This document shows positions 8,732-16,199 of a stretch of 64,000 bases of DNA, piece after piece; the first letter of the stretch is position 1; every line of letters starts with the position of its first letter. The DNA lies in assembly GCF_002116635.1 (NCBI RefSeq), contig NZ_LQPW01000005.1, positions 62,001-126,000 of the forward strand, written 5' to 3'. A model generated the notes under the pieces. It made no database searches, was not told where the DNA came from, and saw nothing but the letters and a program-made list of their open reading frames with translations. The DNA is from Mycobacterium szulgai (GTDB lineage Bacteria > Actinomycetota > Actinomycetes > Mycobacteriales > Mycobacteriaceae). Both the position numbers and the translations under genes were made by a program.

Positions 8732-9672
8732 CCGACCGCTACCTCGATCAGCTACGCGGCCGGCTACCCGATGTCGCTGACCTGCGCCCGCTGGCCGGCG
8801 GCGCATCCAGCCTGACGTACGCCGGGCGACTGGCGGGCCGGCAAGTCGTGGTCAAAGTAGCCCCGCCCGGGTTGGCACCGACGGGGCATCGCGACGTATT
8901 GCGCCACTGCCGTGTCATCAAAGCGCTTGGCGGCACGGCAGTGCCCGTCCCGCAAGCGCTGTGGGAGGACGCCGGCGATCCGCCCGAGCGGCCCCCGCTC
9001 TTCGTGATGTCGTGGATCACGGGCAGTTCGGCAGAGCCGCTGTTCGACTTGGACTGCCGGGTGGAACCTACGGTGGCCCAGCGCTTTCGGAACGCGGCCG
9101 TCACCATGGCAAAGCTGCACCGAATACGGCCGGCCGCCATTGGGCTGCGAACTGAGCCGGTGATCACCGTCGAAGCAGAGATTGACCGCTGGTGCCGGAC
9201 GCTCGACACCGTTGACCCCGCACTGGCGCCAGGATGGCAGGACGCCGGTGCGGCGTTGCATGCCTCGCGGCCGTCCCCGTTGCCTGCTGCCGTCGTGCAC
9301 GGGGATTTCCGGCTGGGCAACCTTCTTGCCGTCGACGACAGGATCACCGGCGTGATCGACTGGGAAATCTGGTCGGTGGGCGATCCGCGGGTGGATGTGG
9401 GCTGGTTCCTGGCCAACAGCGATCCGCAAACCTACCGCCGGGCCACTCCCTACGTGGGCCTGACACCCGGCCCCGACGAACTGGCCGCGCTGTGCGGCGC
9501 CGGGATGCCGGACCTCGCGTGGTTCCAAGCCCTGGCCTGCTTCAAGTCGGTGGCGACGTGGTCGCTGATCGTCAAGCACAACCGTCGCCGCGGCCGGCCC
9601 GATGCCGAGTTGGAAGCGATGTCGAAATCGTTGCCCCACTTGCTATCTCGGGTGCGCTCCCTACTTGGCTGA
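8719..9672 (+). CDS. APH-type phosphotransferase (aminoglycoside phosphotransferase fold)
   Basis: A 317-residue protein; ATG 8719 inside the end of the SDR gene is the best start. It has the APH fold: GGASSLTYAGRLAGRQVVVK (nucleotide loop and Lys), VVHGDFRLGNLL with the catalytic H-G-D motif, and GVIDWEIWSVGDPRVDVG with the magnesium-binding Asp. APH-like domains are fused to acyl-CoA dehydrogenases in ACAD10 and ACAD11, where they phosphorylate 4-hydroxyacyl-CoA. Here the dehydrogenase gene is the immediate convergent neighbour, so a similar role is more likely than antibiotic resistance. Confidence 0.88.
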   Translation: MAALTDRYLDQLRGRLPDVADLRPLAGGASSLTYAGRLAGRQVVVKVAPPGLAPTGHRDVLRHCRVIKALGGTAVPVPQALWEDAGDPPERPPLFVMSWITGSSAEPLFDLDCRVEPTVAQRFRNAAVTMAKLHRIRPAAIGLRTEPVITVEAEIDRWCRTLDTVDPALAPGWQDAGAALHASRPSPLPAAVVHGDFRLGNLLAVDDRITGVIDWEIWSVGDPRVDVGWFLANSDPQTYRRATPYVGLTPGPDELAALCGAGMPDLAWFQALACFKSVATWSLIVKHNRRRGRPDAELEAMSKSLPHLLSRVRSLLG

Positions 9673-9692
9673 ACTCGGCCTCGCGGTCGGGA

Positions 9693-9754
9693 CCCATAGA
9701 CGACTTCAGAATGCGATATCACCTGCGATATCGCACTTCAAGATCGCCTATGGG
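9693..9754. terminator. Long inverted repeat, bidirectional terminator between convergent genes
   Basis: Two 30-bp arms (9693-9722 and 9725-9754) match at about 22 of 30 positions, with perfect CCCATAG ends and a perfect inner TGCGATATC. The right arm overlaps the last codons of the acyl-CoA dehydrogenase gene. It separates the converging kinase and dehydrogenase genes and would form a hairpin in either transcript. There is no clear U-tract. Confidence 0.6.
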
Positions 9755-11074
9755 TCCGCTGACCGATACCGGTGTGGCTAATGTGACTTCGATACCGGCG
9801 AGCTGCGCCGCATACTTCTTCTCGGCGGCCTCGCGCAGCCGCAACAGATGCTCAGAGGGAAATAGGTCCGGAGCCGGCTTGCGGTCCTTGAGTAGCAGCC
9901 GGGCCAACGTGGTCTTGTGCACCTCGGTGGGGCCGTCGGCCAGACCGAGCACGAACGACTCCACCAGATGCTGCACGAAGGGCATCTCATGAGTGGTCCC
10001 CAGCGAGCCGTGCAGCTGCAACGCACGCGCCGACACGTCGTGTAAAACCTTCTGCATCATCGCCTTTACCGCCGAGATATCGGCGCGGACCGCCTTGTAG
10101 TCGTTGTGCTGGTCGATCTTCCAGGCGGTCTGCAGGGTCAGTAGGCGGAATGCCTCGATCTCCATCCAGGAATCGGCGATCATTTCCTGCACGAGCTGTT
10201 TGTCGCCGAGCATCTCCCCTTGGGTGCGCCGGGATACCGCGCGCTCGCACAACATGTCGAAGATGCGGCGGACCAGGCCGACGGTGCGCATGGCGTGGTG
10301 GATGCGCCCACCCCCGAGCCTGGTTTGGGCCACCACGAACGCCCCGCCGCGCGGGCCGAGCATGTGGTCGGCCGGAACACGGACGTTTTCGTAGCGCACG
10401 TAGCACTCGCGGCCCCCACCGAGGGGCTGATAGCCCAATCCGACTTCGCGCAGGATGTTGATTCCGGGAGTCTCGGCGGGAATCACGAACATCGAATGCC
10501 GTTCGTACGGCGGGGCTTCCGGGTCGGTCACGGCCATGACGATCAGAAAGGATGCCAGTTGCGCAAAGGAGGAGAACCATTTTTCGCCGTTGAGGATCCA
10601 CTCCCCGCCGTCCGGCACGGCCGTCGTGGTGAACACTTTCGGGTCGGCGCCGCCCTGCGGCTCGGTCATCGAGAAACACGACACGATCCGGTTGTCCAGC
10701 AGCGGCTCCAGGTACCGCTTTTTGAGTTCCGGTGTGCCGTAATGGGCGAGTATCTCGCTGTTCCCGGAATCCGGTGCCTGCGAGCCGAATACGATCGGAG
10801 CACACTCCGACCGGCCGAGAATCTCGTTGAGCAGGGCCAGTTTCAGCTGGCCGAATCCGGGCCCGCCGAGGTGTGCACCGAGATGGGTGGCCCATAGGCC
10901 ACGCTGTTTCACCAACTTCTGCAATGGCGGGATCAATGCCTGGCGAACGGGGTCGTTGAGGTCATGGGATTCCCTGACCAGCAGATCGACCGGCTCACAT
11001 TCGGATCGCACAAAGTCGTCCACCCACGCCAGTTGTTCCGCCCATTCCGGGTCGGTGGAGAAGTCCCACGCCAC
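9719..11074 (-). CDS. Acyl-CoA dehydrogenase, ACAD10/11-like
   Basis: A 451-residue FAD enzyme starting at GTG 11074. The start MAWDFSTDPEWAEQLAWVDD, the substrate/FAD segment FSMTEPQGGADPKVF, LNGEKWFSSFAQLASF, RTQGEMLGDKQLVQEM and a C-terminal LADGPTEVHKTTLARLLL all fit the branch containing ACAD10/11 and long acyl-CoA dehydrogenases. Known ACAD11-type proteins act on phosphorylated 4-hydroxyacyl-CoA made by an APH domain. The convergent APH kinase gene supports that reading. It is transcribed after the enoyl-CoA hydratase gene, 21 bp apart. Confidence 0.93.
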   Translation of the reverse strand: MAWDFSTDPEWAEQLAWVDDFVRSECEPVDLLVRESHDLNDPVRQALIPPLQKLVKQRGLWATHLGAHLGGPGFGQLKLALLNEILGRSECAPIVFGSQAPDSGNSEILAHYGTPELKKRYLEPLLDNRIVSCFSMTEPQGGADPKVFTTTAVPDGGEWILNGEKWFSSFAQLASFLIVMAVTDPEAPPYERHSMFVIPAETPGINILREVGLGYQPLGGGRECYVRYENVRVPADHMLGPRGGAFVVAQTRLGGGRIHHAMRTVGLVRRIFDMLCERAVSRRTQGEMLGDKQLVQEMIADSWMEIEAFRLLTLQTAWKIDQHNDYKAVRADISAVKAMMQKVLHDVSARALQLHGSLGTTHEMPFVQHLVESFVLGLADGPTEVHKTTLARLLLKDRKPAPDLFPSEHLLRLREAAEKKYAAQLAGIEVTLATPVSVSGPIGDLEVRYRR

Positions 11075-11095
11075 GGGCCGGTCCTTTCGTCTGCT

Positions 11096-11890
11096 CTAGC
11101 GCTTAGCCGACCATTTCCGCCAACGCGCGGCGGCCTCATCGGTGGCATGACTGATCACTTGGTTGCGATTCTCCAATTCGATCGCCGCCTCAAACCCGGC
11201 CGCGTCCGTATTCACTTGCAGCGCACGCTTTGTCAATTGCACGCCGAGCGGCGCCAACTCGGCGATCAGGCCGCCCAACTCGAGCGCGTGGTCGAAAAGG
11301 CTTTCAGGAGAGACGAGTTGGCTCACCAAGCCCCGTCGTTCGGCCTCCTCGGCGGACACGGTGCGGCCGGTGAGCATCCAGTCCGCGGCCACACTGGTGC
11401 CGACGATGCGGGGCAGGTGGTAGCTCATGCCCATCTCCGCGCCCGACAACCCCAACAGGATCGCGGCATTGCCGAACGTCGCAGCCGTTGAACAGATCCG
11501 GATATCCGCGGCAAGACACAGGGCCAGTCCCGCGCCGACGCACGGCCCGTTGACCGCCGCGATCACCGGCTGCGGCAGATTGCGAATCGCCTGCGGGATC
11601 GCGGCCATCGCCTCCTGGAAGCGCAAGCGGTCGATGGCCGGATCGGTGGCCGTGGGCACGTCGGCTCCGAAGTCGCGGACGTCTATGCCGGAGCAGAACC
11701 CGCGACCCGCGCCGGTGATGACAACTGCATTCGGGGCGTTGCCCGACGCGGCGGCGTCGGCAATACCGGCGAAGGCCTGCATGAACTCCGCCAGCATCTC
11801 GTCATTGATGGCGTTCAACCGCTCAGGGCGGTTAAGCCGGAGCACAAGAACGCCGGCGCGCGGCATCTGCTGAACCAGCGTTTCCGTCAC
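11096..11890 (-). CDS. Enoyl-CoA hydratase/isomerase family protein
   Basis: A 264-residue crotonase-fold protein. GTG 11890 is preceded by AGGGG; the longer frame upstream is rejected because it would cross the operator region. It carries VLRLNRPERLNAI, the oxyanion-hole segment GAGRGFCSGIDVRDFG, and AAVNGPCVGAGLALCLAAD with the second oxyanion Gly and the active-site region LGLSGAEMGMSYHLPR. It likely hydrates the product of the downstream acyl-CoA dehydrogenase (21 bp away). It is divergent from the DUF35-thiolase gene across a 95-bp region with an operator-like dyad. Confidence 0.92.
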   Translation of the reverse strand: MTETLVQQMPRAGVLVLRLNRPERLNAINDEMLAEFMQAFAGIADAAASGNAPNAVVITGAGRGFCSGIDVRDFGADVPTATDPAIDRLRFQEAMAAIPQAIRNLPQPVIAAVNGPCVGAGLALCLAADIRICSTAATFGNAAILLGLSGAEMGMSYHLPRIVGTSVAADWMLTGRTVSAEEAERRGLVSQLVSPESLFDHALELGGLIAELAPLGVQLTKRALQVNTDAAGFEAAIELENRNQVISHATDEAAARWRKWSAKR

Positions 11891-11921
11891 ATCAGACCCC
11901 TGCTCGACCTTGCACCGAGAT

Positions 11922-11936
11922 GATAACGTAATTCTC
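11922..11936. promoter_or_regulatory. Operator-like dyad GATAAC-GTA-ATTCTC
   Basis: A 6-3-6 element with a perfect right arm ATTCTC and a two-mismatch left arm relative to GAGAAT. It lies midway between the divergent enoyl-CoA hydratase and DUF35-thiolase genes. It fits the motif seen at 27221 and 34190 but is weaker. Confidence 0.4.
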
Positions 11937-11985
11937 GTATTCGCATAATGGGCGTACCACGCGTTGACGAGCTCCCGGAGGTTAA

Positions 11986-13641
11986 GTGTCAGCAGCACCG
12001 GGACGACCACTGCCGCTGGTCACCGACGAGAACGAATTTTTTTGGACCTCAGGCGCCGACGGCAGGCTGCGTTTCCAGGAATGCCAGGGCTGCCAGTCGC
12101 TGATTCATCCGCCCGCGCCGGTATGCCGCTATTGCCGCTCTCGCGAAATCGGAGTGCGGGCCGTATCCGGCAAGGCCGTCCTGTCCGGCTTCACGGTGAA
12201 CCATCGTTTCAGCCTGCCGGGGATGCCGGCGCCGTATGTGATCGCGCAGGTTGCGATAGTCGAGGATCCTCGAGTAAGGCTCACCACCAACATCGTTGAC
12301 AGCGATCCCGACCAGCTCGAGATCGGTCAGGCCGTGGAAGTCGTCTTCGAGCAGATCGAGGATGTGTGGCTGCCGCTCTTCCGGCCCGCCCCGGATGCCG
12401 AGCCCGGCCCACTCCCGGAAGACGAGATTGCGCCGGAGCGCTTCGGCGAATACGTCCGGCCGATGCTGACCACCGAGAAATTCGAGGACAAGGTCGCACT
12501 GACCGGAATCGGCATGTCGCCGATCGGGCGGCGGCTGATGGTTGCCCCGCTGTCGCTGACGGTCCAGGCGTGCGAGGCCGCTGTCGCCGACGCGGGCCTG
12601 ACGCTGGCCGACATCGACGGGCTGTCCACCTACCCGGGCGGCGGCAATCTTGGCGGGTTCGGTGAAGGCGGCGTGACCGCGCTGGAAGCGGCGCTGGGTA
12701 TCCGGCCGACGTGGCACAACGGCGGCATCGAGACCTTCGGGCCGGGCGGATCGGTGATCGCGGCGATGCTCGCCATCGCCGGCGGCTTGGCACGTCACGT
12801 CCTGTGTTTCCGGACGCTGTGGGAAGCCACCTTCAACGAGCTGATGAAGCAGGGCAAGATCACTGGATCCATGGGACGCACCGCGGGCTGGCAGTTCCCG
12901 TTCGGCGCCACCTCGGCCGCGCACACGCTGGCGATCAACGCGCAGCGCCACTTTCACCGCTACGGCACCACGAGAGAAACACTGGGCTGGATCGCGCTGA
13001 ACCAGCGGGCCAACGCCGAACTCAATCCGACCGCGGTCTATCGGACGCCGATGACCATGGACGACTACCTCAACGCCCGGCCCATCACCACGCCGTTCGG
13101 CCTCTACGACTGCGACGTGCCCTGTGACGGCGCCATAGCCGTCGTCGTCTCCGCGGTGGACGCCGCACGCGATCTGGCCAAGCCACCCATCTTGGTGGAG
13201 GCGGTGGGCACCCAGATCATCGAGCGAATCGATTGGGACCAAAGCACTCTCACGCACGAACCGCAGGTGCTGGGCCAGGCCGCTCACGTGTGGACCCGCA
13301 CCTCACTGCGGCCGCACGACGTCGACGTCGCCGAACTGTACGACGGGTTCACCATGAACTGCCTGTCCTGGATCGAGGCACTGGGATTCTGCGGCATCGG
13401 TGAGGCCAAGGACTTTCTGGACGGCGGGAAGAACATCGCTCGCGACGGAGCGCTGCCACTCAACACCCACGGCGGCCAGCTTTCGCACGGCCGTACCCAC
13501 GGCATGGGTCTGCTGCATGAGGCCGTCAGTCAGCTCAGGGGCGAGGCCGGGGATCGTCAGGTCGCCGGTGCCCGCGTCGGGGTGGTCAGCAGCGGCGGCC
13601 TCACACCCAGTGGCGTGCTCCTGTTGCGGGCCGACGCATGA
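11986..13641 (+). CDS. DUF35 (zinc ribbon/OB-fold)-thiolase fusion, Ltp2-aldolase-like
   Basis: A 551-residue two-domain protein starting at GTG 11986 after GGAGG. Residues 1 to about 150 form a rubredoxin-like zinc ribbon (CQGC and CRYC) plus OB fold, as in DUF35 proteins. From about residue 165 a thiolase-like domain follows: GIGMSPIGRRL, AAVADAGLTLADIDGLSTYP and the C-terminal NTHGGQLSHGRTHGMG. At the thiolase nucleophile position the sequence is FGPGGSVIAAML, with no Cys. In steroid side-chain degradation, Ltp2-type thiolase homologues without that Cys act as retro-aldolases bound to a DUF35 partner. Here both are in one chain, which suggests an aldol-type C-C cleavage of a CoA ester. Confidence 0.88.
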   Translation: MSAAPGRPLPLVTDENEFFWTSGADGRLRFQECQGCQSLIHPPAPVCRYCRSREIGVRAVSGKAVLSGFTVNHRFSLPGMPAPYVIAQVAIVEDPRVRLTTNIVDSDPDQLEIGQAVEVVFEQIEDVWLPLFRPAPDAEPGPLPEDEIAPERFGEYVRPMLTTEKFEDKVALTGIGMSPIGRRLMVAPLSLTVQACEAAVADAGLTLADIDGLSTYPGGGNLGGFGEGGVTALEAALGIRPTWHNGGIETFGPGGSVIAAMLAIAGGLARHVLCFRTLWEATFNELMKQGKITGSMGRTAGWQFPFGATSAAHTLAINAQRHFHRYGTTRETLGWIALNQRANAELNPTAVYRTPMTMDDYLNARPITTPFGLYDCDVPCDGAIAVVVSAVDAARDLAKPPILVEAVGTQIIERIDWDQSTLTHEPQVLGQAAHVWTRTSLRPHDVDVAELYDGFTMNCLSWIEALGFCGIGEAKDFLDGGKNIARDGALPLNTHGGQLSHGRTHGMGLLHEAVSQLRGEAGDRQVAGARVGVVSSGGLTPSGVLLLRADA

Positions 13642-14600
13642 GTTCCCCCGTCCCACGGGTGGTTCTCGTCGACGGCGTACCCATGTCGGGAATGCTCGCC
13701 GAAGCGCCGGACCCGAAGGCCGTCATCGTGGCCGTCCATGGCGGCGGCACCAGCGCGGTCTATTTCGACTGCCCGGGACATCCGGACTTGTCGTTGCTGC
13801 GCCTGGGAGCATCGCTCGGGTTCACCGTCGTTGCCATTGACCGCCCGGGTCACGGCAGCTCAGCGGCCTATCCGGAGTCAATGGAAAATCCCGAACACCG
13901 GGTCCATCTTGCGCATGGGGCGATCGATCGCATTCTGGGACAGCGACCACGCGGAGCGGGGCTGTTTCTGCTCGGTCATTCGGGCGGGTGCGAGCTGGCC
14001 ATCAGGATGGCCGCCGAGAACGGCGCCGAACGCGGGGCAGACGTGATCGGCCTCGAATTGGGTGGCGCCGGAAGGCGTTACCACCCCGCGGCCAAAGAAG
14101 TCATGAACGCGGCGGCTCGGCAGGAACGGCCGCCCGGTGTACGAGATCTGCTCTGGCAGCCGCTGGAGCTGTATCCGGCCGACATCCTGCGGGGTATCAC
14201 GAACTCGTCGGCATCTCCCGCGTACGAACGCGACATGGCGTTGAATTGGCCGCATAAAGACTTCCCGGCGCTGGCGCCCAAGGTGCGCGTACCAGTGCGC
14301 TTCACCGTCGGCGAGCACGACAACGTGTACCGGGCCGACGCGACGGCGCTGGCCGAAATCACCGAGATGTTCTCCACGACACCACGTTTCATCAGCCACC
14401 GCGAGCCGTCGGCCGGGCACAACCTTAGCCTCGGGCATACCGCCGCCGACTACCATCGCGGCGTGCTTGCGTTCGTCGAGGAATGCGCGGGTTCACTTTC
14501 GACGGGCGCTCCGAGCGTGACGCCACAGTCACATTCGCCCGCGGACGCGACTGCACCATCACGTTCGGCGGATACGACCGACGGCCTGGCGGCCGGTTGA
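13638..14600 (+). CDS. Alpha/beta hydrolase with a C-terminal read-through tail
   Basis: A 320-residue protein whose ATG overlaps the DUF35-thiolase stop by 4 bp. It shows VAVHGGGTSAVYFDCPG (oxyanion region), AIDRPGHGSS, LLGHSGGCELAIRMAAENGA with the nucleophile in G-H-S-G-G, and FTVGEHDNVYRAD with the acid residue. The catalytic His is in SAGHNLSLGHT. The last 30 or so residues after FVEECAGS are low-complexity and are encoded within a dispersed 61-bp repeat (14511-14571), so they may be a late extension. Likely an esterase or thioesterase of the same pathway. Confidence 0.88.
   Translation: MSSPVPRVVLVDGVPMSGMLAEAPDPKAVIVAVHGGGTSAVYFDCPGHPDLSLLRLGASLGFTVVAIDRPGHGSSAAYPESMENPEHRVHLAHGAIDRILGQRPRGAGLFLLGHSGGCELAIRMAAENGAERGADVIGLELGGAGRRYHPAAKEVMNAAARQERPPGVRDLLWQPLELYPADILRGITNSSASPAYERDMALNWPHKDFPALAPKVRVPVRFTVGEHDNVYRADATALAEITEMFSTTPRFISHREPSAGHNLSLGHTAADYHRGVLAFVEECAGSLSTGAPSVTPQSHSPADATAPSRSADTTDGLAAG
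14511..14571 (+). repeat. Copy A of a 61-bp dispersed repeat
   Basis: This stretch aligns without gaps to 55545-55605 with 52 of 61 identical bases. The first part is a hairpin in copy B; in copy A the hairpin is partly eroded, leaving GTGAC...GTCAC. Both copies overlap the 3' end of a gene. It looks like a mycobacterial interspersed intergenic element. Confidence 0.6.
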
Positions 14601-14730
14601 TGCGAGTCGCGATGAGAGCGGCCGTCAAATCCTTTTCGGCGCGCCAGGAAAGCGCTACCGTTAGCTCTACAGTCAGGCATTCCGTTACCGCCGATCCCAG
14701 CCCTCAGCTCACCGTCGAGGAGGACGCTCA

Positions 14731-15936
14731 ATGACCAAACCGAAGCTCGTCTTCGATCCGTTTTCCGAAGACTTCTTCAACGGCGCATGGGACACCTACC
14801 GGCGAATGCAAGAGGAGACGCCGGTCTACTACAGCGAGGAATACGACTTCTACGCGTTGACCCGCCATGAGGATGTGGCCGCCGGACTCAAGAACTTCGA
14901 ACACTATTCGTCGGCATACGGCATTGACCTGTCAATGGTGCGCACCGGGAAGCCGACGGAGCAAAAGTCGATCATCTTCATGGATCCACCTGACCACCGC
15001 CACATGCGCAGCTTGCTCAACAAGGTCTTCACGCCGCGCGCCATCCAATCCCAGCAACAAATGGTCGGCGAGAAGATCGACAAGTACCTGAGCATGGCCG
15101 ATCCCGAGCGGTTCGACGTGGTGCAGGACTTCTCCGGTCCCTTCCCGGTCGAGGTGATCACGACCATGCTGGGCGTGCCCGAGGAACACGCCCAGCGAGT
15201 GCGATACCTGATCGACGAATCGCTGCACCGCGAACCCGGACAGGTCGAGGTGGGCGAGCGCGGCATGCAGGCCAACATCGAAACCGCGATGCTGTACTAC
15301 GAAATCCTGCAGCAACGCAGAGCCGAGCCGCGCGACGACTTGTTCACCAAACTGATCAACGCCGAGATCGAACGTGACGACGGCCAGAAGACCAAGCTCG
15401 ACGACATTGAAATCGCGGGATTTGCAACACTATTGGGCGGTGCCGGCGCCGAGACGGTGACCAAGCTGATCGGCAACGCGCCGGTGGTGTTCGCCCGCTT
15501 CCCCGAGCAGTGGCAGAAGCTCCTCGACGACCGCAGCAAGATCCCGGCGGCCGTCGAAGAGCTATTGCGCTACGAGGCGCCCTCCCAATATCAGGTGCGG
15601 TGCTCGACGACAGAAGTCGAGCTGCACGGCGTCACCATCCCGCCCATGAAACCGGTGTTCCTGATCAACGGCGCCGCCAACCGCGACCCCCGAGCCTGGA
15701 CGGATCCGGAAAACTTCGAGATTGACCGCGACCGGCACGAGGCACTGAACCTCAGCTTCGGCTACGGAATTCACAGCTGCCTCGGCGCGGCCCTGGCTCG
15801 GATGGAAAGCGCGATCGCCCTGGAAAAGCTGCTCGACTTCATGCCGCGCTACGAGGTGGACTGGGCTAACTGCAACCGCGTGCATATGCAGAACGTCGCG
15901 GGGTGGCAGAACGTACCGGTAAAGGTGTTGCGATGA
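14731..15936 (+). CDS. Cytochrome P450
   Basis: A 401-residue soluble bacterial P450. It has the I-helix oxygen-activation motif GGAGAETVTKLI, the ExxR motif in EELLRYEAPSQYQ, and the haem-binding loop FGYGIHSCLGAALARME with the Cys ligand. Residues MDPPDHRHMRSLLNKVFTP form the conserved C-helix region. It is followed with a 4-bp overlap by its ferredoxin gene, so electron delivery is local. It lies 130 bp after the hydrolase gene and may have its own promoter. The CYP family number cannot be given with confidence. Confidence 0.95.
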   Translation: MTKPKLVFDPFSEDFFNGAWDTYRRMQEETPVYYSEEYDFYALTRHEDVAAGLKNFEHYSSAYGIDLSMVRTGKPTEQKSIIFMDPPDHRHMRSLLNKVFTPRAIQSQQQMVGEKIDKYLSMADPERFDVVQDFSGPFPVEVITTMLGVPEEHAQRVRYLIDESLHREPGQVEVGERGMQANIETAMLYYEILQQRRAEPRDDLFTKLINAEIERDDGQKTKLDDIEIAGFATLLGGAGAETVTKLIGNAPVVFARFPEQWQKLLDDRSKIPAAVEELLRYEAPSQYQVRCSTTEVELHGVTIPPMKPVFLINGAANRDPRAWTDPENFEIDRDRHEALNLSFGYGIHSCLGAALARMESAIALEKLLDFMPRYEVDWANCNRVHMQNVAGWQNVPVKVLR

Positions 15937-16124
15937 AAGTTGATGTCGACTGGGACCTCTGCGAGAGCAACGGGGTGTGCATGGGCATCGTCCCCGCGGT
16001 GTTTCAACTCGGCGACGACGACATGCTCACCATCCTGCAGCCCGAGGTCGCGCCGGAGAACGAAGAGCTGGTGCGCGACGCGGTCCGCCAGTGTCCACGA
16101 CAGGCGATCTCGATCCAGGAGTAG
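15933..16124 (+). CDS. Ferredoxin (P450 redox partner)
   Basis: A 63-residue ferredoxin whose ATG overlaps the P450 stop (ATGA). The cluster motif is CESNGVCMGIVPAVF with QCPRQAI, that is C-x2-N-x2-C and C-P. The fourth motif position is Asn, an atypical residue known from mycobacterial P450 ferredoxins. It would carry electrons to the preceding P450. Confidence 0.93.
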   Translation: MKVDVDWDLCESNGVCMGIVPAVFQLGDDDMLTILQPEVAPENEELVRDAVRQCPRQAISIQE

Positions 16125-16199
16125 CAACTCCGAAAACCCGGATCAGGCCACAGGTACGGCGATACGATCGGCTTCGCCCCACGATCGGAGGACCCATCC

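Noticed and set aside
8719..9672. Reading the APH-fold protein as an aminoglycoside resistance enzyme
   Set aside because: Neighbourhood with an ACAD10/11-like dehydrogenase and hydratase favours an acyl-CoA kinase role; the fold alone does not imply resistance.
12049..13287. A 412-codon minus-strand frame antisense to the DUF35-thiolase gene
   Set aside because: No recognisable domain, and the plus strand encodes well-defined motifs over the same interval.
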